NCBI RefSeq assembly: GCF_009905375.1
Contig: NC_133648.1
Location: forward strand, 308,280,565 to 308,344,564
Length of the DNA stretch: 64,000 bases
DNA from: Apium graveolens
Lineage: Eukaryota; Streptophyta; Magnoliopsida; Apiales; Apiaceae
Direction of reading: 5' to 3'
The position numbers and the translations under genes are program-made. Every line of letters starts with the position of its first letter. Within the stretch, counting starts at the first letter, position 1. Positions 1 through 10,533 of the stretch are shown here, piece by piece. A model generated the notes under the pieces. The model ran no database searches. It had not been told where the DNA came from and was given only the letters and a program-made list of their open reading frames with translations.

Positions 1-684
1 ACACATGGAATAGGTTATGATTACAATGCTGCTATTGGAAAATTAGGCATAAACTCCCCTCCTCATGTATGTGCTAAAGGCAGGGAAGTACCACATGTGC
101 TTAAGGGTGTTGATGAACCCCTCTATAAAGAATCAATTGCTGAACCATTTGATGAGACCTCTTTTATTATTCAAGAAGAAATCCGTGCTGAAGATAATGC
201 TAATGGGAAAGCTGTCTCCAAGTCAAGTGTGTCAAAAGTTCCAGTCAAGGTTGTGAAAGCAACTGAGACTAACTCAGACACACATGAGTTGGATAACACA
301 AATGCCATGTCTACCATGCATAAGTTGCCTATTGTTAATCCTTCTCATAAAGCATATGGTGTTCCTGATTGTATGTCTTGTGCTTTTAATCTGTTGTTTG
401 CTTATTTTAATGGTAAGCATGTTTCTAATGATAAGACTACTCCTCGTCAGCATGTGAATAATAGAAAGCATGATAGGTCTAAGACTGCTAGTCCTCCTAA
501 AGCTAGAAAGGAGATATTTGTGCCTAAGCCTAAACAGAAATTTGATAAGGCTGTTTTAAAGGTCAAATGTTCAGTCATTGAGAACGTTGAGAATAGTGAA
601 ATTAAGAATGTTGTTTTGCCTGATAAAGGCCAATTTTACAAGTATGCCGGACCCAGCCAAGCTTGGGTTCCGAAGAAGTTCTAA
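1..684 (+). CDS. Element A gag, C-terminal part (partial)
   Basis: One frame is open from base 1 to a stop at 682-684. The product is a lysine- and serine-rich gag tail ending in GPSQAWVPKKF. That end matches the gag ends of F1 and F2 in this window (ETWVPKS-), which identifies it as a SIRE/Maximus-type copia gag. The upstream gag domain and zinc knuckle lie outside the window. The protein would be the structural particle protein. There are no internal stops, so this piece is better preserved than the neighbouring gypsy element. Confidence 0.65.
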   Translation, partial: THGIGYDYNAAIGKLGINSPPHVCAKGREVPHVLKGVDEPLYKESIAEPFDETSFIIQEEIRAEDNANGKAVSKSSVSKVPVKVVKATETNSDTHELDNTNAMSTMHKLPIVNPSHKAYGVPDCMSCAFNLLFAYFNGKHVSNDKTTPRQHVNNRKHDRSKTASPPKARKEIFVPKPKQKFDKAVLKVKCSVIENVENSEIKNVVLPDKGQFYKYAGPSQAWVPKKF

Positions 685-1012
685 TCCATTTGTATTGTAG
701 GGCATTAAACAGGTACAACCGGTAGTGTGGATTCTTGACAGCGGATCGTCAAGACATATGACCGGAGATAGAGCCCTGCTATCAAATGTGGTTGAGAAAG
801 CTGGCCCAGTGGTTACCTTTGGAGATAACAGCAAAGGTTTAACGGAGGGATATGGCTGTTTGCAAGCTGGAAATGTTATCATTGAAAATGTATATGTTGT
901 GCAAGGACTTGAACACAATCTGCTTAGCATTAGTCAGTTCTGTGACAACGGCTACAATGTTTTATTCGACAAGCTGAAGTGTCAGATTCTGCACAAGAAA
1001 AGTGAAAAACCC
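685..1012 (+). pseudogene. Element A pol start: aspartic protease, truncated
   Basis: The pol frame differs from the gag frame and is preceded by a stop (TAG at about 697). It encodes a copia aspartic protease with the active-site motif LDSGSSRHMTGD near residue 5. The flap and core follow (VTFGDNSKG, then GLEHNLLSISQFCDNG), which is the usual copia protease-to-integrase lead-in. It is lost near 1010, before any integrase. No ATG opens it; a GTG at 725 is only the first possible start in the frame. Pol would normally be made by frameshifting, readthrough or a spliced RNA. Confidence 0.75.
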
Positions 1013-1015
1013 TCC

Positions 1016-2093
1016 TTAAGTGGAGACTCAGCCACCCAAAGTATTTAAGGGCGAATTCCTGGACATCACCTTCACAGAAGCAGAAGCCCGGTGGGTACAT
1101 CACCCCCATAATGACGCACTGGTCATTTCCATCCAGATCGGGACCAGTAATATCCATAGAGCCTTCATGGATAATGGAAACTCGGTAAACATCCTCTACT
1201 ACAGCACATTTAAAAAGATGGGCCTACCTGATCGAGATATATCGGGAGAAGATTCTTGGGTCTATGGTTTCTCGGGCACAGGAGTTAGAGTTATGGGATC
1301 AATTCGATTTCTGTGTACCTTGGGGGAGAATCCGCTATTCGTAACAAAGATGCTCGAGTTCAAGGTTCTAAATCAGGAGTCATCCCACAACGTGCTGCTA
1401 GGACGACCTTTCCTTAGGGAAATGAGGGTCATCACTTCGATCCATCACCTTACCATCAAGTTTCCAACCCCAAATGATGTGGGTAGCATAAAGGGCTCTC
1501 AATATGACTCTCGGGAATGTTACAGGCAAGCAATAAGGGGCTTTAGGAGAAAGGATGCCCACAGCGAAGATGCGTCGGATGATGAGCGAGAGAAAAATAT
1601 CGAACAGCCGATCGAGGAAATTAGAGTCCATTACTATGTCAAGCAAGAAAACGAGCGTCCCTCTGAGTTGCCTCCGACAATATTGTTCTTAGAAGACACA
1701 ATCGGGATTGAAATGTTGAAGGAAGAAGAGCCCCCAAATGATATAGTCCAAGCAAACTTCAACGGGGAACGACTCGAAGGAAGATTTGATATCTTACAGA
1801 GTCTTGGACAAGGCAGGCATAAGGTAGATGCCCCTTTCCTCGAGGGAGAGCCCTTATCCATAAAAACTTCGAAGGGAGTTGATGCCCCTATGACACAGGG
1901 CGCGCCTTCCGAAGAAGTTGACGCTCCTCCCCAAGAGGATGCGCCTTCTCCGCAAAACAATGAGGATCGTAATCAGCTCAACTTAGATCCCCGGATACCA
2001 ATGCCGAAGGAAAAGATGGGGTCAGCAGAAGACATAATTGAAATCCTGGTCGATGAAAAAGATCCAAGTAAAGTTCTGAGAATTGGATCTTAG
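1016..2093 (+). pseudogene. Element B protease and protease-RT linker
   Basis: The conserved lead-in ITFTEAEAR is followed by HPHNDALVIS and the active-site region FMDNGNSVNILYY. Tat-type elements typically have DNGSS at this place, so the catalytic Asp is present and the flanking Gly is kept. The motif VLLGRPFLREMRVITS and the end KFPTP follow, as in this family. The last third is an acidic linker with repeated (V)DAP and GAP units that are encoded by the GCGCGCC word. The frame is open to the TAG at 2091-2093. There is no true start because it is a slice of a gag-pol polyprotein. Confidence 0.8.
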
Positions 2094-3560
2094 TTGGCAC
2101 TAAGATTTAAAGAAGGGCTTTCAATATTTCTCTTGGCAAACCTTGATGTGTTTGCGTGGGACCATTCTAATATGGTGGGAATTGACCCAAAAGTTATATG
2201 CCATCATTTGAAAATCGATCCCAAGCATAAGGGGATCAGGAAAAAATGGAGGGCCGTAATTGGAGAAAGGGAAGTAGCCTTGGCAGAAGAAGTAGATAGA
2301 CTCTTGGATGTCGGACTAATCAGGGAATCTTTCTACCCTGATTGGCTGGCAAATCCGGTGTTAGTAAAAAAACCTAACGGAAAGTGGAGAACTTGTGTGG
2401 ATTTTACCGATCTAAACAAAACATGTCCAAATGATAGCTTTCCTTTGCCCCGAATGGACCAGTTGGTCGATGCCACGACAGGGCATGCCCTGCTGAGTTT
2501 CATGGATGCATACTCTGGGTATAACTGAATCCCCATGTATGAACTCGACCAAGAGCACACCTCTTTTATTACTGATATAGGGCTCTATTGCTACGTAGGG
2601 ATGCCATTTAGTCTAATCAATGATGGGGCCACTTATCAAAGACTAGTAAACAAAGTGTTTAATAGGCAGATTGGGAAGACAATGGAGGTGTACGTGGATG
2701 ATATGCTTGTAAAATCTAAGAGGGCGGAAGATCACATAGCAGACTTGGCTGAGATGTTCCATATTTTAAGAAAGTATAGGATGAAGTTGAATCCTCGGAA
2801 GTGTGAGTTTGGCGTGGAATCAGGGAAATTCTTGGGATTCATGGTTAACCATCGAGGGATTGAGGCGAACCCGGCAAAAATCAAAGCTCTGTTGGACATG
2901 AAATCTCCAACCAACGTTAAGCAAGTGCAAAGCCTAACGGGAAGGATTGCGGCTTTGAATCGATTTATCTCGAAGTCGTCGAATAGATGCAAGGAATTAT
3001 TAAAGGCAATTAAAGGGATGGGGAAAGATTTCATGTGGAACTCAGATTGTGAAGAGGCTTTTCTGAAAATCAAAGAGCAGTTGGGAAATCCTCCTATGTT
3101 GGTTAATCCAGAAGAGGGGGAAACGTTGATTCTTTACTTGGCAGTTTCGGAATACTCCGTTAGCGCGGTGTTAGTGAAAGAGGAAGCGAGCTACCAATCA
3201 CCCGTGTACAATGTGAGTAAAAGGTTGCTAGATGCAGAGATTAGATTAGTGTACGCCCTTATCCTTGCGACATGAAAGTTAAGGCCGTACTTCCAAGCTC
3301 ACCGAATAGAGGTTCGCTCCGCTTATCCTCTCCGGCATATTTTACACAAACAAGAATCATTGAGAAGAATGTTAAAATGGGCTATAGAGTTGGGACAATT
3401 CGATTTGGAATCTTGCCCTCGTACAACGATCAAGGGATAGACGTTGGCTGATTTCATACTTGAGTTTGACTCTGAAGTAGACGATAAGGCTATAGTGTTG
3501 GCAGAACCTTCCTCACAAGGAAATCCTCCTGTTGATGTGAGAGAAGAATTCCCACACCCT
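2094..3560 (+). pseudogene. Element B reverse transcriptase and RNaseH
   Basis: In the same frame as the protease. RT fingers read LVKKPNGKWRTCVDFTDLNK, the palm has FMDAYSGYN and the catalytic box is YVDDMLVKSK at about 2691-2720. The thumb/connection has KCEFGV and FLGFMV. The first RNaseH follows (LYLAVSEYSVSAVLV, then KLRPYFQAH) and ends near LADF. Stops at 2526, 3273, 3438 and 3561 break it. The one at 3273 replaces the Arg of an ATRKLRPYF motif (CGA to TGA), and 3438 looks like CAG to TAG. The polymerase residues themselves survive, but no functional product is possible. Confidence 0.85.
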
Positions 3561-3563
3561 TAG

Positions 3564-4042
3564 TGGATCTTGCATGTTGATAGGGGAGTGAATAATAATG
3601 GAGCAGGTGCCGGGATTGTTTTGGTCACCCCGGAAGGGCATCATTTGATGAGTGCCAGCCACTTCAAATTTTACGTCACTAACAACGATGATGAGTATGA
3701 AGCATTAATCAATGGTTTGAAAATAGTTCTGAAAGTGGGGGTTGTGAATTTGATCGCTCGGAGTGACTCAGAGTTAGTGGTAAACCAAGTCAACGGAGGT
3801 TTCCAAGCCCGAGGACCTCAGACAGAGTTATATATGAGGTGTGTGTAGCGTCTACTAGAAAAGTTTGGAAGTGCCAGGCTAGAAGGTGTACCAAGGGAAG
3901 AAAATAGCAATGCAGATGCCTTGGAAAAGAATGGGTCGCAAATGAACAACGTCCAACTTGGACAAATTCCTTTGGGGATCCAAGAAATCTCAAGTATTCC
4001 AGAAGCAGGGGTGTTCCAGACACAGGAGATCCCACAGGAAAA
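3564..4042 (+). pseudogene. Element B second RNaseH (archaic type)
   Basis: This is a second RNaseH domain after the normal one. Its acidic residues are visible in order: ILHVDRG, DEYEALINGL, RSDSELVVNQV and SNADALEK. A duplicated RNaseH of this kind is characteristic of plant Tat elements. A stop at 3846 interrupts it. The reading frame moves by one near 4040, between this domain and the integrase; this is the only clear frameshift in the plus-strand pol. It is non-functional as it stands. Confidence 0.75.
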
Positions 4043-5278
4043 TTGGATGACCTCATTCATAACTACATCCAAATGGGAGCCTTGCCAGAAGACAAATTAC
4101 AGGCTCGACGCCTTCGCTACCAGGCAGCAAAGTATGTTGAGTATGATGGAGTATTGTATAAGAGAGGGTTTAACCAACCGTTGTTGCGCTGCATGGATCT
4201 GGAAAAAGGGAATTATATTCTTAGAGAGGTACATGAAGGTATTTGCGGTAATCACTCGGGGGGTGGTTCATTAGCATTGAAAGTCCTCAGGCAAGGATAT
4301 TACTGACCAACTATGAAAGAAGACGCCTTCAAGTTTATTTGGGCTTGTGATCGCTGCCAGCGATTCGCTAATTATTCCAAGGCCCCGAAAACTTCTATCA
4401 CTTGGTTGGCAAGCCCATGGCCTTTCGCCATGTGGAGAATTGATCTAATTGGAGAATTTTCCAAAGCCAAGGGGGGTGTGAAGTATGCCGTGGTGGCTGT
4501 TGATTATTTTACAAAATAGGCGGAAGCTATGCCATTGGCCACGATCACGACAAAGAAAATCAAAGACTTTATCTTCAACTCCATAGTCTGCAGGTTCGGT
4601 ATTCCGTATAAACTCATCTCGGATAATGGAAAGCAGTTTGACAGTAAAGAGCTAAGGAAGCTTTGTGAAGACTTAAACATCAAAAAAGATTTCGCTGCAG
4701 TCTACCACCCGCAAAGCAATGGCCAAACAGAAGCCATAAATAAAATCATCAAACATACTTTGAAGGCTAAGCTGGAAGAAAAGAAAGGAGATTGGCCGGA
4801 AGAGATGTCCATGGTCATTTGGTCTTATAACACAACTCTGAGATCCACTACAAGAGAATCTCCTTTTTTGCTGAATTACGGGTATGAGGCTATGATTCTC
4901 GTAGAAATAGGAGTTGGGTCTCTACTGATGGATTTGTTCAAAGAGAAAGATGCAGAAGTTAATGAGAGGATCCACTTGGATTTGCTGGACGAGGCTAGAA
5001 TGAATTCTCAACTAAAGCTCACGGCATATCAGTAAAGAGTTGCAAGGTATTTTAATAAGAAGGTGAAGTATGTGCCCTATAAGGCGGGAGACCTTGTGTT
5101 GTGAAAAGTCATGCCGAATACTAAAATAGCTCAGCACGGGGTGCTTGGAGCTAATTGCGAATGACCATACAAGGTTAAGGCTATACTTTGGAAGGGGACT
5201 TATCACTTGGAAGATTTGGATGGCAAGCTCATCCCCCGAGCATGGAATGCAGAGCACTCGAGAAAATATTATCAGTAG
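4043..5278 (+). pseudogene. Element B integrase
   Basis: The zinc domain is visible as EVHEGICGNHSG (His-His) and CDRCQRFAN (Cys-Cys). The catalytic core has WRIDLIGEF (Asp), LISDNGKQF (Asp) and QSNGQTEAINK (Glu). The C-terminal part has KAGDLVL and ends at a TAG at 5276-5278. Stops at 4304, 4517, 5033, 5102 and 5162 break the frame. At 4304 and 4517 the expected residue is Trp (TGG changed by a G-to-A transition), and at 5102 Arg (CGA to TGA). All catalytic residues are intact in spite of the decay. Confidence 0.85.
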
Positions 5279-5352
5279 GATATGGCCTTGGCCCCTTTAT
5301 TTCTATGATTGAATTTTATGTAATAGACTAGTAGCAAATAAATTTGTCCTAG

Positions 5353-5390
5353 CCTAGGGGGGTAGTATGTATGACTACCAACCTAGGAGT
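5353..5390. repeat. Perfect-looking hairpin just after the gypsy pol stop
   Basis: The arms are CCTAGGGGGGTAGT and ACTACCAACCTAGG, pairing at 12 of 14 positions around the 7-base spacer ATGTATG. It lies about 75 bases downstream of the integrase stop. The G-run in the left arm could also be a purine tract. It may be an RNA structure or terminator-like element for the pol transcript, or a relic of the polypurine tract. I cannot choose between these from sequence alone. Confidence 0.45.
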
Positions 5391-6031
5391 TAGCTGAAGG
5401 ATAAAAAATTTCAAATAATTTCCCCACAGAGCATAGTAGCCATGGGACTGGTCTAATTTTACACTAGAGTGCATTATCAATAAAAGGAAAAAATTGCTTC
5501 AATTGTTTTGCTTACCTGACATTTATACTCCAAAAATAGAGTTAGGGCGCGCCCTAATAAGGAAGTACTTCAATAAAGAAAAAGTTATTTAAACTATACA
5601 AACAAAAGATATCTATGATACAAGGAGTATGCCCTCTAAGTATCGTAAGGAGCGCCCTACAGTAAGGCTTGCCATGCACAATCTGACTTTGGGGATATAC
5701 TGTGTTCTGGACTTATGAGCAAGATACAAGGGCGCGCCTTTACGGAAGGACGCGCCTCAAGCTTTTGTAAGTTTAGTGTATGATTGTCTAGAAAGAACTA
5801 AAACAAAACCCTGTATAAAATAGGGCACGCCCTAACGGTTGAGGCGCCTTGACAAATTTTATATGCATGCTGAAAGAGATAAAGTTAAATAAATTCTTAC
5901 GATAATTATAATGCAAAATCAAATAGTAGCAAAACATATAGTCATACAACTTTGCACAACATCAAAAAAGGGCTATCACCTCAAAGTATTTGAAAGAAAA
6001 CGGGATTAAAAAATGAGGCTAAACAAGGAGA

Positions 6032-8745
6032 TTAGAGCACGCCCTCGACATTCTTAGTTGGTGGAACGGTTTGAAGGGGGACTGTGGGATCAACCTCAGG
6101 CGCATCCTTGAGAGTCTCATCAGTAGATGCGCCCTAAGCATCTTCCTCCAATCCTAGCTCCACCCTTCTTGCCTTGATTTCTGCAACATATTCCCTCTTG
6201 AACTTCACCATCTTAGCCATTGTCTCCTTCCCAAACTTTTCAAAAGTATAATCCAGATCATTGGCTACAAATTCAACCCTGTAGAAGTGGAAGTTGTTGT
6301 CAAAAGCTGCGTCTGTAATCTCCCTCCTCTCGTCAGGCCACCCTTCTTTTTTTTGTTATTCAAGGTACTCAATTCTTAGGTTGGATCCTCTCAGCTCAGT
6401 ATGGAGAAGAGTCGCTTTCTTGTTAGCAATTTCAAGCTGTGAAGTCAAGTTGGCCACCTCACCTTTGAGAAAGGAAATTTCAGAGTCTTTGGCCTTGATA
6501 TCCTTGGAATGGAGAAAATCCTTGTCCTTGAGGGTATTCTGCAGAATACTATTATCCCCCCGGAGTCTTTCCATAGGCGCCCTCTCTTCCAGGAACTTAT
6601 TTACATCATTGGTAGAGTGAAGCATAAGCTGGCAGGAGGCCTTGACAGAAGCATGAATGGATTCCTCCAGGCTCATTGCATCCCGTTTTTTCACTTCCTC
6701 ATCGGTCACATAAAGTGATCCAATGGGGTCAAATTGGCTGAGGGCTGAAGAAGAGTGGGAAGGCGCGCCCTCTGTCCTGATCTTCTTGAACGCGCCCTGC
6801 TGATCAGTCAAATCCACCACTGTTCTTTTTACAGGAACAGATTGGGGGACGGGAGTAGGAATTGAAGTTTGATGTTTGGGTGCATCCTTCTTTGGGAGCT
6901 TGGACTTAGGCTTCTCATTAGAGAGCGCCCCAAAAGATTTGGGAATCTTGGGAGGAGTCATGTCTACACAAAAACACATAAAAATAATAATTAGTAAGTG
7001 TAAATGAAGGCGCACTAATATTTTGGACGCGCCCACATGAGAATAAGAATGTTGGATATACGGTATGCTGAAGACAGTAGATTAAGAATAAATGCAGATG
7101 CAAGAGTTATGCAACACAAATGCAAATCCTGTAAAGAAAAGCAACTAAAAAAATAGGAAAAAAAAATTAATTAACAGGACTCATCCTGATAATAAGGCAC
7201 GCCCTCCTACTTGGAGTCATTATTTAAACCTAGAGGAAGTTCAGTCTGTGTAGTGTTGTCTTCATACTCTTCCTAATCTTCTTCTTCACCACTGTCAACT
7301 TCCACTACACGAGTAAGGGGAGGACCTTTCCTAAACTCTTTGTAGCTACACTTAGTTCCCACACGATCAGATAAAATACCAACTTACATTAAGTTGGATT
7401 CAGTTACGAGTATCTTTAGATTCCACTTTTCCGTAGCAATTCTGAGAAGGGCCTCCGCCCTCTCTTTGGGCGCGCCCTCGAGATCCCGCATGATGGGTTT
7501 GTCTGATGAAAAAAATATATGAGAATAAAAAATATGTGTGCAATTAAAGTTAAAATAAAAAAAGGGGTGCGCCCTTACTTGGGTCTGTGTTGAATAGGAT
7601 CCTGACCCTGGGAACATCGTACAAGTAGAAGAAGTTCTCCTTCCATCCTTTCTCATAACTGACTTTTCCTGATGAAAAGCCCTTTCTATTATGCTGTTTG
7701 TCCACAATCAAGTAGAAATAACCATGATCAGATCTTCTAAGGCTGTAGAAGTGACTCACTTCTTCCATAGTAGGTGTGGGGAACCCCAAGTCCATGTACA
7801 TAATGAATAGGGCTAAGAAAAGCTTATAACTATTGGGAGACAGTTGAAGAGGGGCTAGGTCATATAGTTCAATCACATCCCTTAGATAGGGATGTAGAGG
7901 CACGCCCACACTTAGGGAAACCAACTTAGCACTAGTCACCATCCTCAGAATTCTGAAATTCCTGCCATAATTAAAGAGATGAGGGCGCATCATGCTTAGA
8001 GGGTGCGCCCAAATGCCTTCCATATCGTAATACTCCATCAGCCAGCCTAACTGTTCATTTGAGCAATGGAAGAAAGTCCCGCGCTGAATAATTTCCCATC
8101 CTCCTTTCCTAAGCGTTTTTTCACAACCTCTTTACAAATTTCATATTTGCTCCAGTCAAAATCTAACTCACTGTCGGATACTTCCCAATGTTCGAAAGGA
8201 ATGGGAGAAGGAAGGGGAGAGTTAGAAAACTGATAAGAGTATTCGTTGAAGAAGTTGAATTCATATTTGAGTTCAGGAGATTCATCGCCGGACACGCCCT
8301 CTGAATAAGGAGGAGCGGGCACGCCCTGTCTTGGATGAGGAGACAGGCTTGGGGAAATTGCCCTGTGGGAGACTTTAGATGGACCTGCCCAGACGTTGAC
8401 TCCAATTTCTACGCTCATATACCTGTCAGCATTAAGAGACTCCAACCAATCATAGTCATCGAATAGGTGCAGGGGATCTCTCTTTCTGGACTAACTTTTG
8501 TTTTTCGTGCATACGGGATAAAGGGACGTTATCCATGGAAGAACTATTTGAGGAATCAGCCACCAAGCTACCTTTTTTGGAATCTTGAACGAGCCACGCC
8601 ACCTGGTTCAGAAACTCAGGAGTATGGTGGGCGTTTGGAGGCTGAGGTTTGAAGTAAATGTTTAGAGGGGAACAGATTCCTAACCCAGTTGGGAAATCCT
8701 TCAATGAATGGAAAGGAGAGGACGCACCCTCGTCTTCCAGTTGTC
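6032..8745 (-). pseudogene. Antisense gene inside element B (plant gypsy aORF, spliced, decayed)
   Basis: On the minus strand, opposite to pol. Coding sequence runs from about 8745 to 7579, then an intron at 7578-7503 (GTAAGG donor, ATCAG acceptor), an exon from 7502 to about 7170, a second intron, and a last exon from 6963 (TTTGTGTAG acceptor) to the TAA at 6032-6034. The first part holds a block around HPYLRDVIELYDLAPLQLSP and FLALFIMYMDLGFPTP. From memory this resembles the plant 'putative gypsy-type transposon' domain (Pfam Transposase_28). The last exon is a charged coiled coil (about residues 120-200) with a Lys/Pro-rich start. Frameshifts near 8445 and 8045 and stops near 7385, 7283, 7220, 6358 and 6138 break it. 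The GCGCGCC word repeatedly encodes EGAP, LEGAP and RAP here. The function is unknown. Confidence 0.65.
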
Positions 8746-9345
8746 ATGAAAATCAATAAACGTTGAGGGTGCGTCCAATTTAGAAAGCAAAATAAGAAAA
8801 TATGAGGAATCAGTGAAAGGCATGCATTAAAAAGATAGCATGCCCCGTTAAAAAATTATTATGAGATAGGCTTAACAATTATCCTATCAGTTTAAAAGAC
8901 GCGCCCTATTATAAAAAGGCGCGTCCTAAAAGGACAAAGTCTGTTAAAAAAAGTTATGTAAGAGATAAGGCGCGCCCTATTGAGAGGCAGGGCGCATCCG
9001 AAGTTATACTTTCGTCTAAAACCTGGCATCATTATTGGAGAAAAGAATGAGGGCACGCCCTAAACTGTTGGAGAGCTATATAGTGAATGTGATTATAAGT
9101 GAATACTAAATAAAAATTGGTCGAGCATAAAAAGTAATGACAGTTGAGATCCTCAAAAAACATAAATTTAAATTTCAAAATCCTTTAATCTGGGATCCAA
9201 ATTACCAAGTGTAATTATATACACCCATATGAACATATATACATACAAAAAGCATACATATTCAAGAAATGGAAGATGAACAGTTGGTACAACATGCATA
9301 GTGATTTAGTGGATAAAATTTAGAAATACAAAGAGTAATATGTAC
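8746..9345. other. Non-coding spacer of element B
   Basis: No coding sequence is seen. It is probably the leader intron of the antisense gene. It carries six or more GCGCGCC-type words between 8765 and 9060, then AT-rich DNA without them. Confidence 0.5.
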
Positions 9346-9485
9346 CTTTCTGATCGGAGAAGAAGATTGACCAGAAAAATTGGAGAAATGGTGGAGATTA
9401 AGATCGATTTCGAACAAAGATGTCTCTCGCCGGTGTTAGTACTTTTAGAGAAGGGGGAAAGTGAAAAGGGAGAGAAGGTAAAAGT
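9346..9485 (-). other. Likely untranslated first exon of the antisense gene
   Basis: Downstream (minus strand) of the TATA box is a CT-rich leader of about 140 bases with runs such as CCTTCTCTCCC and CTTCTTCTCC. It ends at an AAG|GTACAT splice donor, with GT at 9345-9344. The matching acceptor would lie upstream of the coding start near 8745, but I cannot place it securely. A TATA box, pyrimidine leader and leader intron is the usual layout of an expressed plant gene. Confidence 0.45.
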
Positions 9486-9509
9486 AAAAACTGAAATAAT
9501 GAAAAATTA

Positions 9510-9522
9510 CTTATATTTATAG
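9510..9522 (-). promoter_or_regulatory. TATA box of the antisense gene
   Basis: On the minus strand the sequence reads CTATAAATATAAG, a near-perfect plant TATA box. It lies about 770 bases upstream of the antisense coding region and is followed by a pyrimidine-rich leader. Together with the splice donor at 9345 it suggests that the antisense gene has its own promoter, separate from the LTR. This is inference from sequence form. Confidence 0.55.
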
Positions 9523-9529
9523 CCGAAAA

Positions 9530-10185
9530 GGACGTGAGACGGCTGTCAATCACGTCCACCACGTCAGTTATGATTCCCGAGAAAGAGGGAACCATTTTAA
9601 AACCGTTCAAAATTCAAAAGGCACGTCCTTGTGAAGGCGCGCCCTGTTAAAGATATGCCTTGTCAAATAATATTGATGATAAATATGTTTATACAGAATT
9701 TGATAAGGATGAGTAAAAATTCCAATCCCATTTCCAATGACATATGGAATTTGAGGGGTAGTTGTTATGCCCATCAGATTAAGATTGATAGAATAGTCAA
9801 AGTTGATGTACAAATGCCTAAAATTAGGGATGAATAAGATTACCCTCCTTTATGTGAGGAAAGTAGGCGCACCCTATGAGTAGGGAAGGACGCGCCCTGA
9901 TTTATGTATAATTGATAAAAATATGCCCCTGTAGATATGGAGGGCGCGCCCTCACTAGATGAGGGAGGCACGCCTTATTTGTTGAGAGGAAAATATTGAA
10001 GAATTCATTAGAAGATTGATCCTTTCTACCCTTGAAGAATGCAGGGCGCGCCCTAAATTCAAGGGTGGCCGGGGTGAAGTTTTAACATGGATACTTATAT
10101 GGGCTCTTTGGAGAATTCGAGGAAGATGGAGATTATTATTACTAACCAATTTGATGCAGGTACTCTATTGAAGAACTCCTTCCTG
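9530..10185. other. Non-coding 3' region of element B
   Basis: No gene is visible. GCGCGCC-type words recur at about 9620, 9636, 9867, 9889, 9943, 9967 and 10045, several as the full palindrome AGGGCGCGCCCT. They lie upstream of the TATA box at 10267 and so would be in the U3 region or just before the LTR. Confidence 0.5.
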
Positions 10186-10514
10186 TAGTGCACATTGGGC
10201 CTCAGGACAAGAGATCTAAGCCCATTAGGTTTCTTGTTCCCCAATAACTATGTTGGCTTGATTCCTTATAAATAGGGATACGTAGGCAAATTGCAAGGGG
10301 TCAGAAGCGAGAGCGCAAAGGAGCCACCACTAACCCTAAGCAATCTCAGCCACCAATAATCATCACCATCATATATTATTCATACTTCCCGACGAACACT
10401 GTTCATCGGATCCACTGGTTACTATTCATGTTTCCGATAAAGAACCACCATCGCAGATCTTGTTTCCGGCTACGAACCTCAAACTTTGTTGCTCTCAAAT
10501 TTCTCCATCAGCAG
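10186..10514 (+). mobile_element. Candidate 3' LTR of element B
   Basis: The stretch opens TGTAGTGCAC and closes CATCAGCA, has a TATA box (TATAAATAG at 10267-10275) and then a C/A-rich R-U5-like segment. No second copy exists in the window because the 5' half of B is gone. The boundaries are therefore guesses from TG...CA form and promoter layout. It could instead be a host promoter for the remnant that follows. Confidence 0.35.
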
Positions 10515-10533
10515 TATGCTTAAAGCGATGGGT

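Larger units (their letters stand above)
1..1015 (+). mobile_element. Element A: 3'-truncated SIRE-like Ty1/copia fragment
   Basis: The window opens inside a copia retrotransposon. The C-terminal part of gag is followed by the start of pol (protease), in the order gag-stop-protease seen again in F1 and F2 further on. The sequence stops being copia near base 1010, just after the protease core, and changes without a spacer into a Ty3/gypsy protease. This is an insertion or recombination junction. No LTR of A lies in the window, so its age and family cannot be set precisely. Confidence 0.8.
5544..10055. repeat. Dispersed GGGCGCGCCC word field of element B
   Basis: Exact GGCGCGCC occurs at 5546, 5731, 6762, 7469, 8969, 9636, 9943 and 10045, and once upstream in pol at 1899. 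Near copies (gacgcgcc, gcacgccc, ggtgcgccc, gggcgcatc) occur at about 5649, 5752, 5823, 6035, 6127, 6573, 6793, 7029, 7198, 7570, 7903, 8001, 8293, 8320, 8724, 8765, 8900, 8917, 9053, 9867, 9889 and 9967. They fall in sense coding, antisense coding, intron and spacer DNA. The word is its own reverse complement, and CpG-rich words stand out strongly in this AT-rich sequence. Confidence 0.85.
1016..10514 (+). mobile_element. Element B: Ty3/gypsy of the Tat type, 5'-truncated and decayed
   Basis: Domain order on the plus strand is protease, RT, RNaseH, second (archaic-type) RNaseH and integrase. A long 3' region then carries an antisense gene. The second RNaseH and the extra antisense ORF are hallmarks of the plant Tat group (Ogre, Retand and Grande-like elements). 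Gag and the 5' LTR are missing because the element begins at the junction with A. The 3' limit is uncertain: I place it at the CA of an LTR-like stretch with a TATA box, ending at 10514. The element contains at least nine exact copies of GGCGCGCC and many near copies. Confidence 0.75.
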
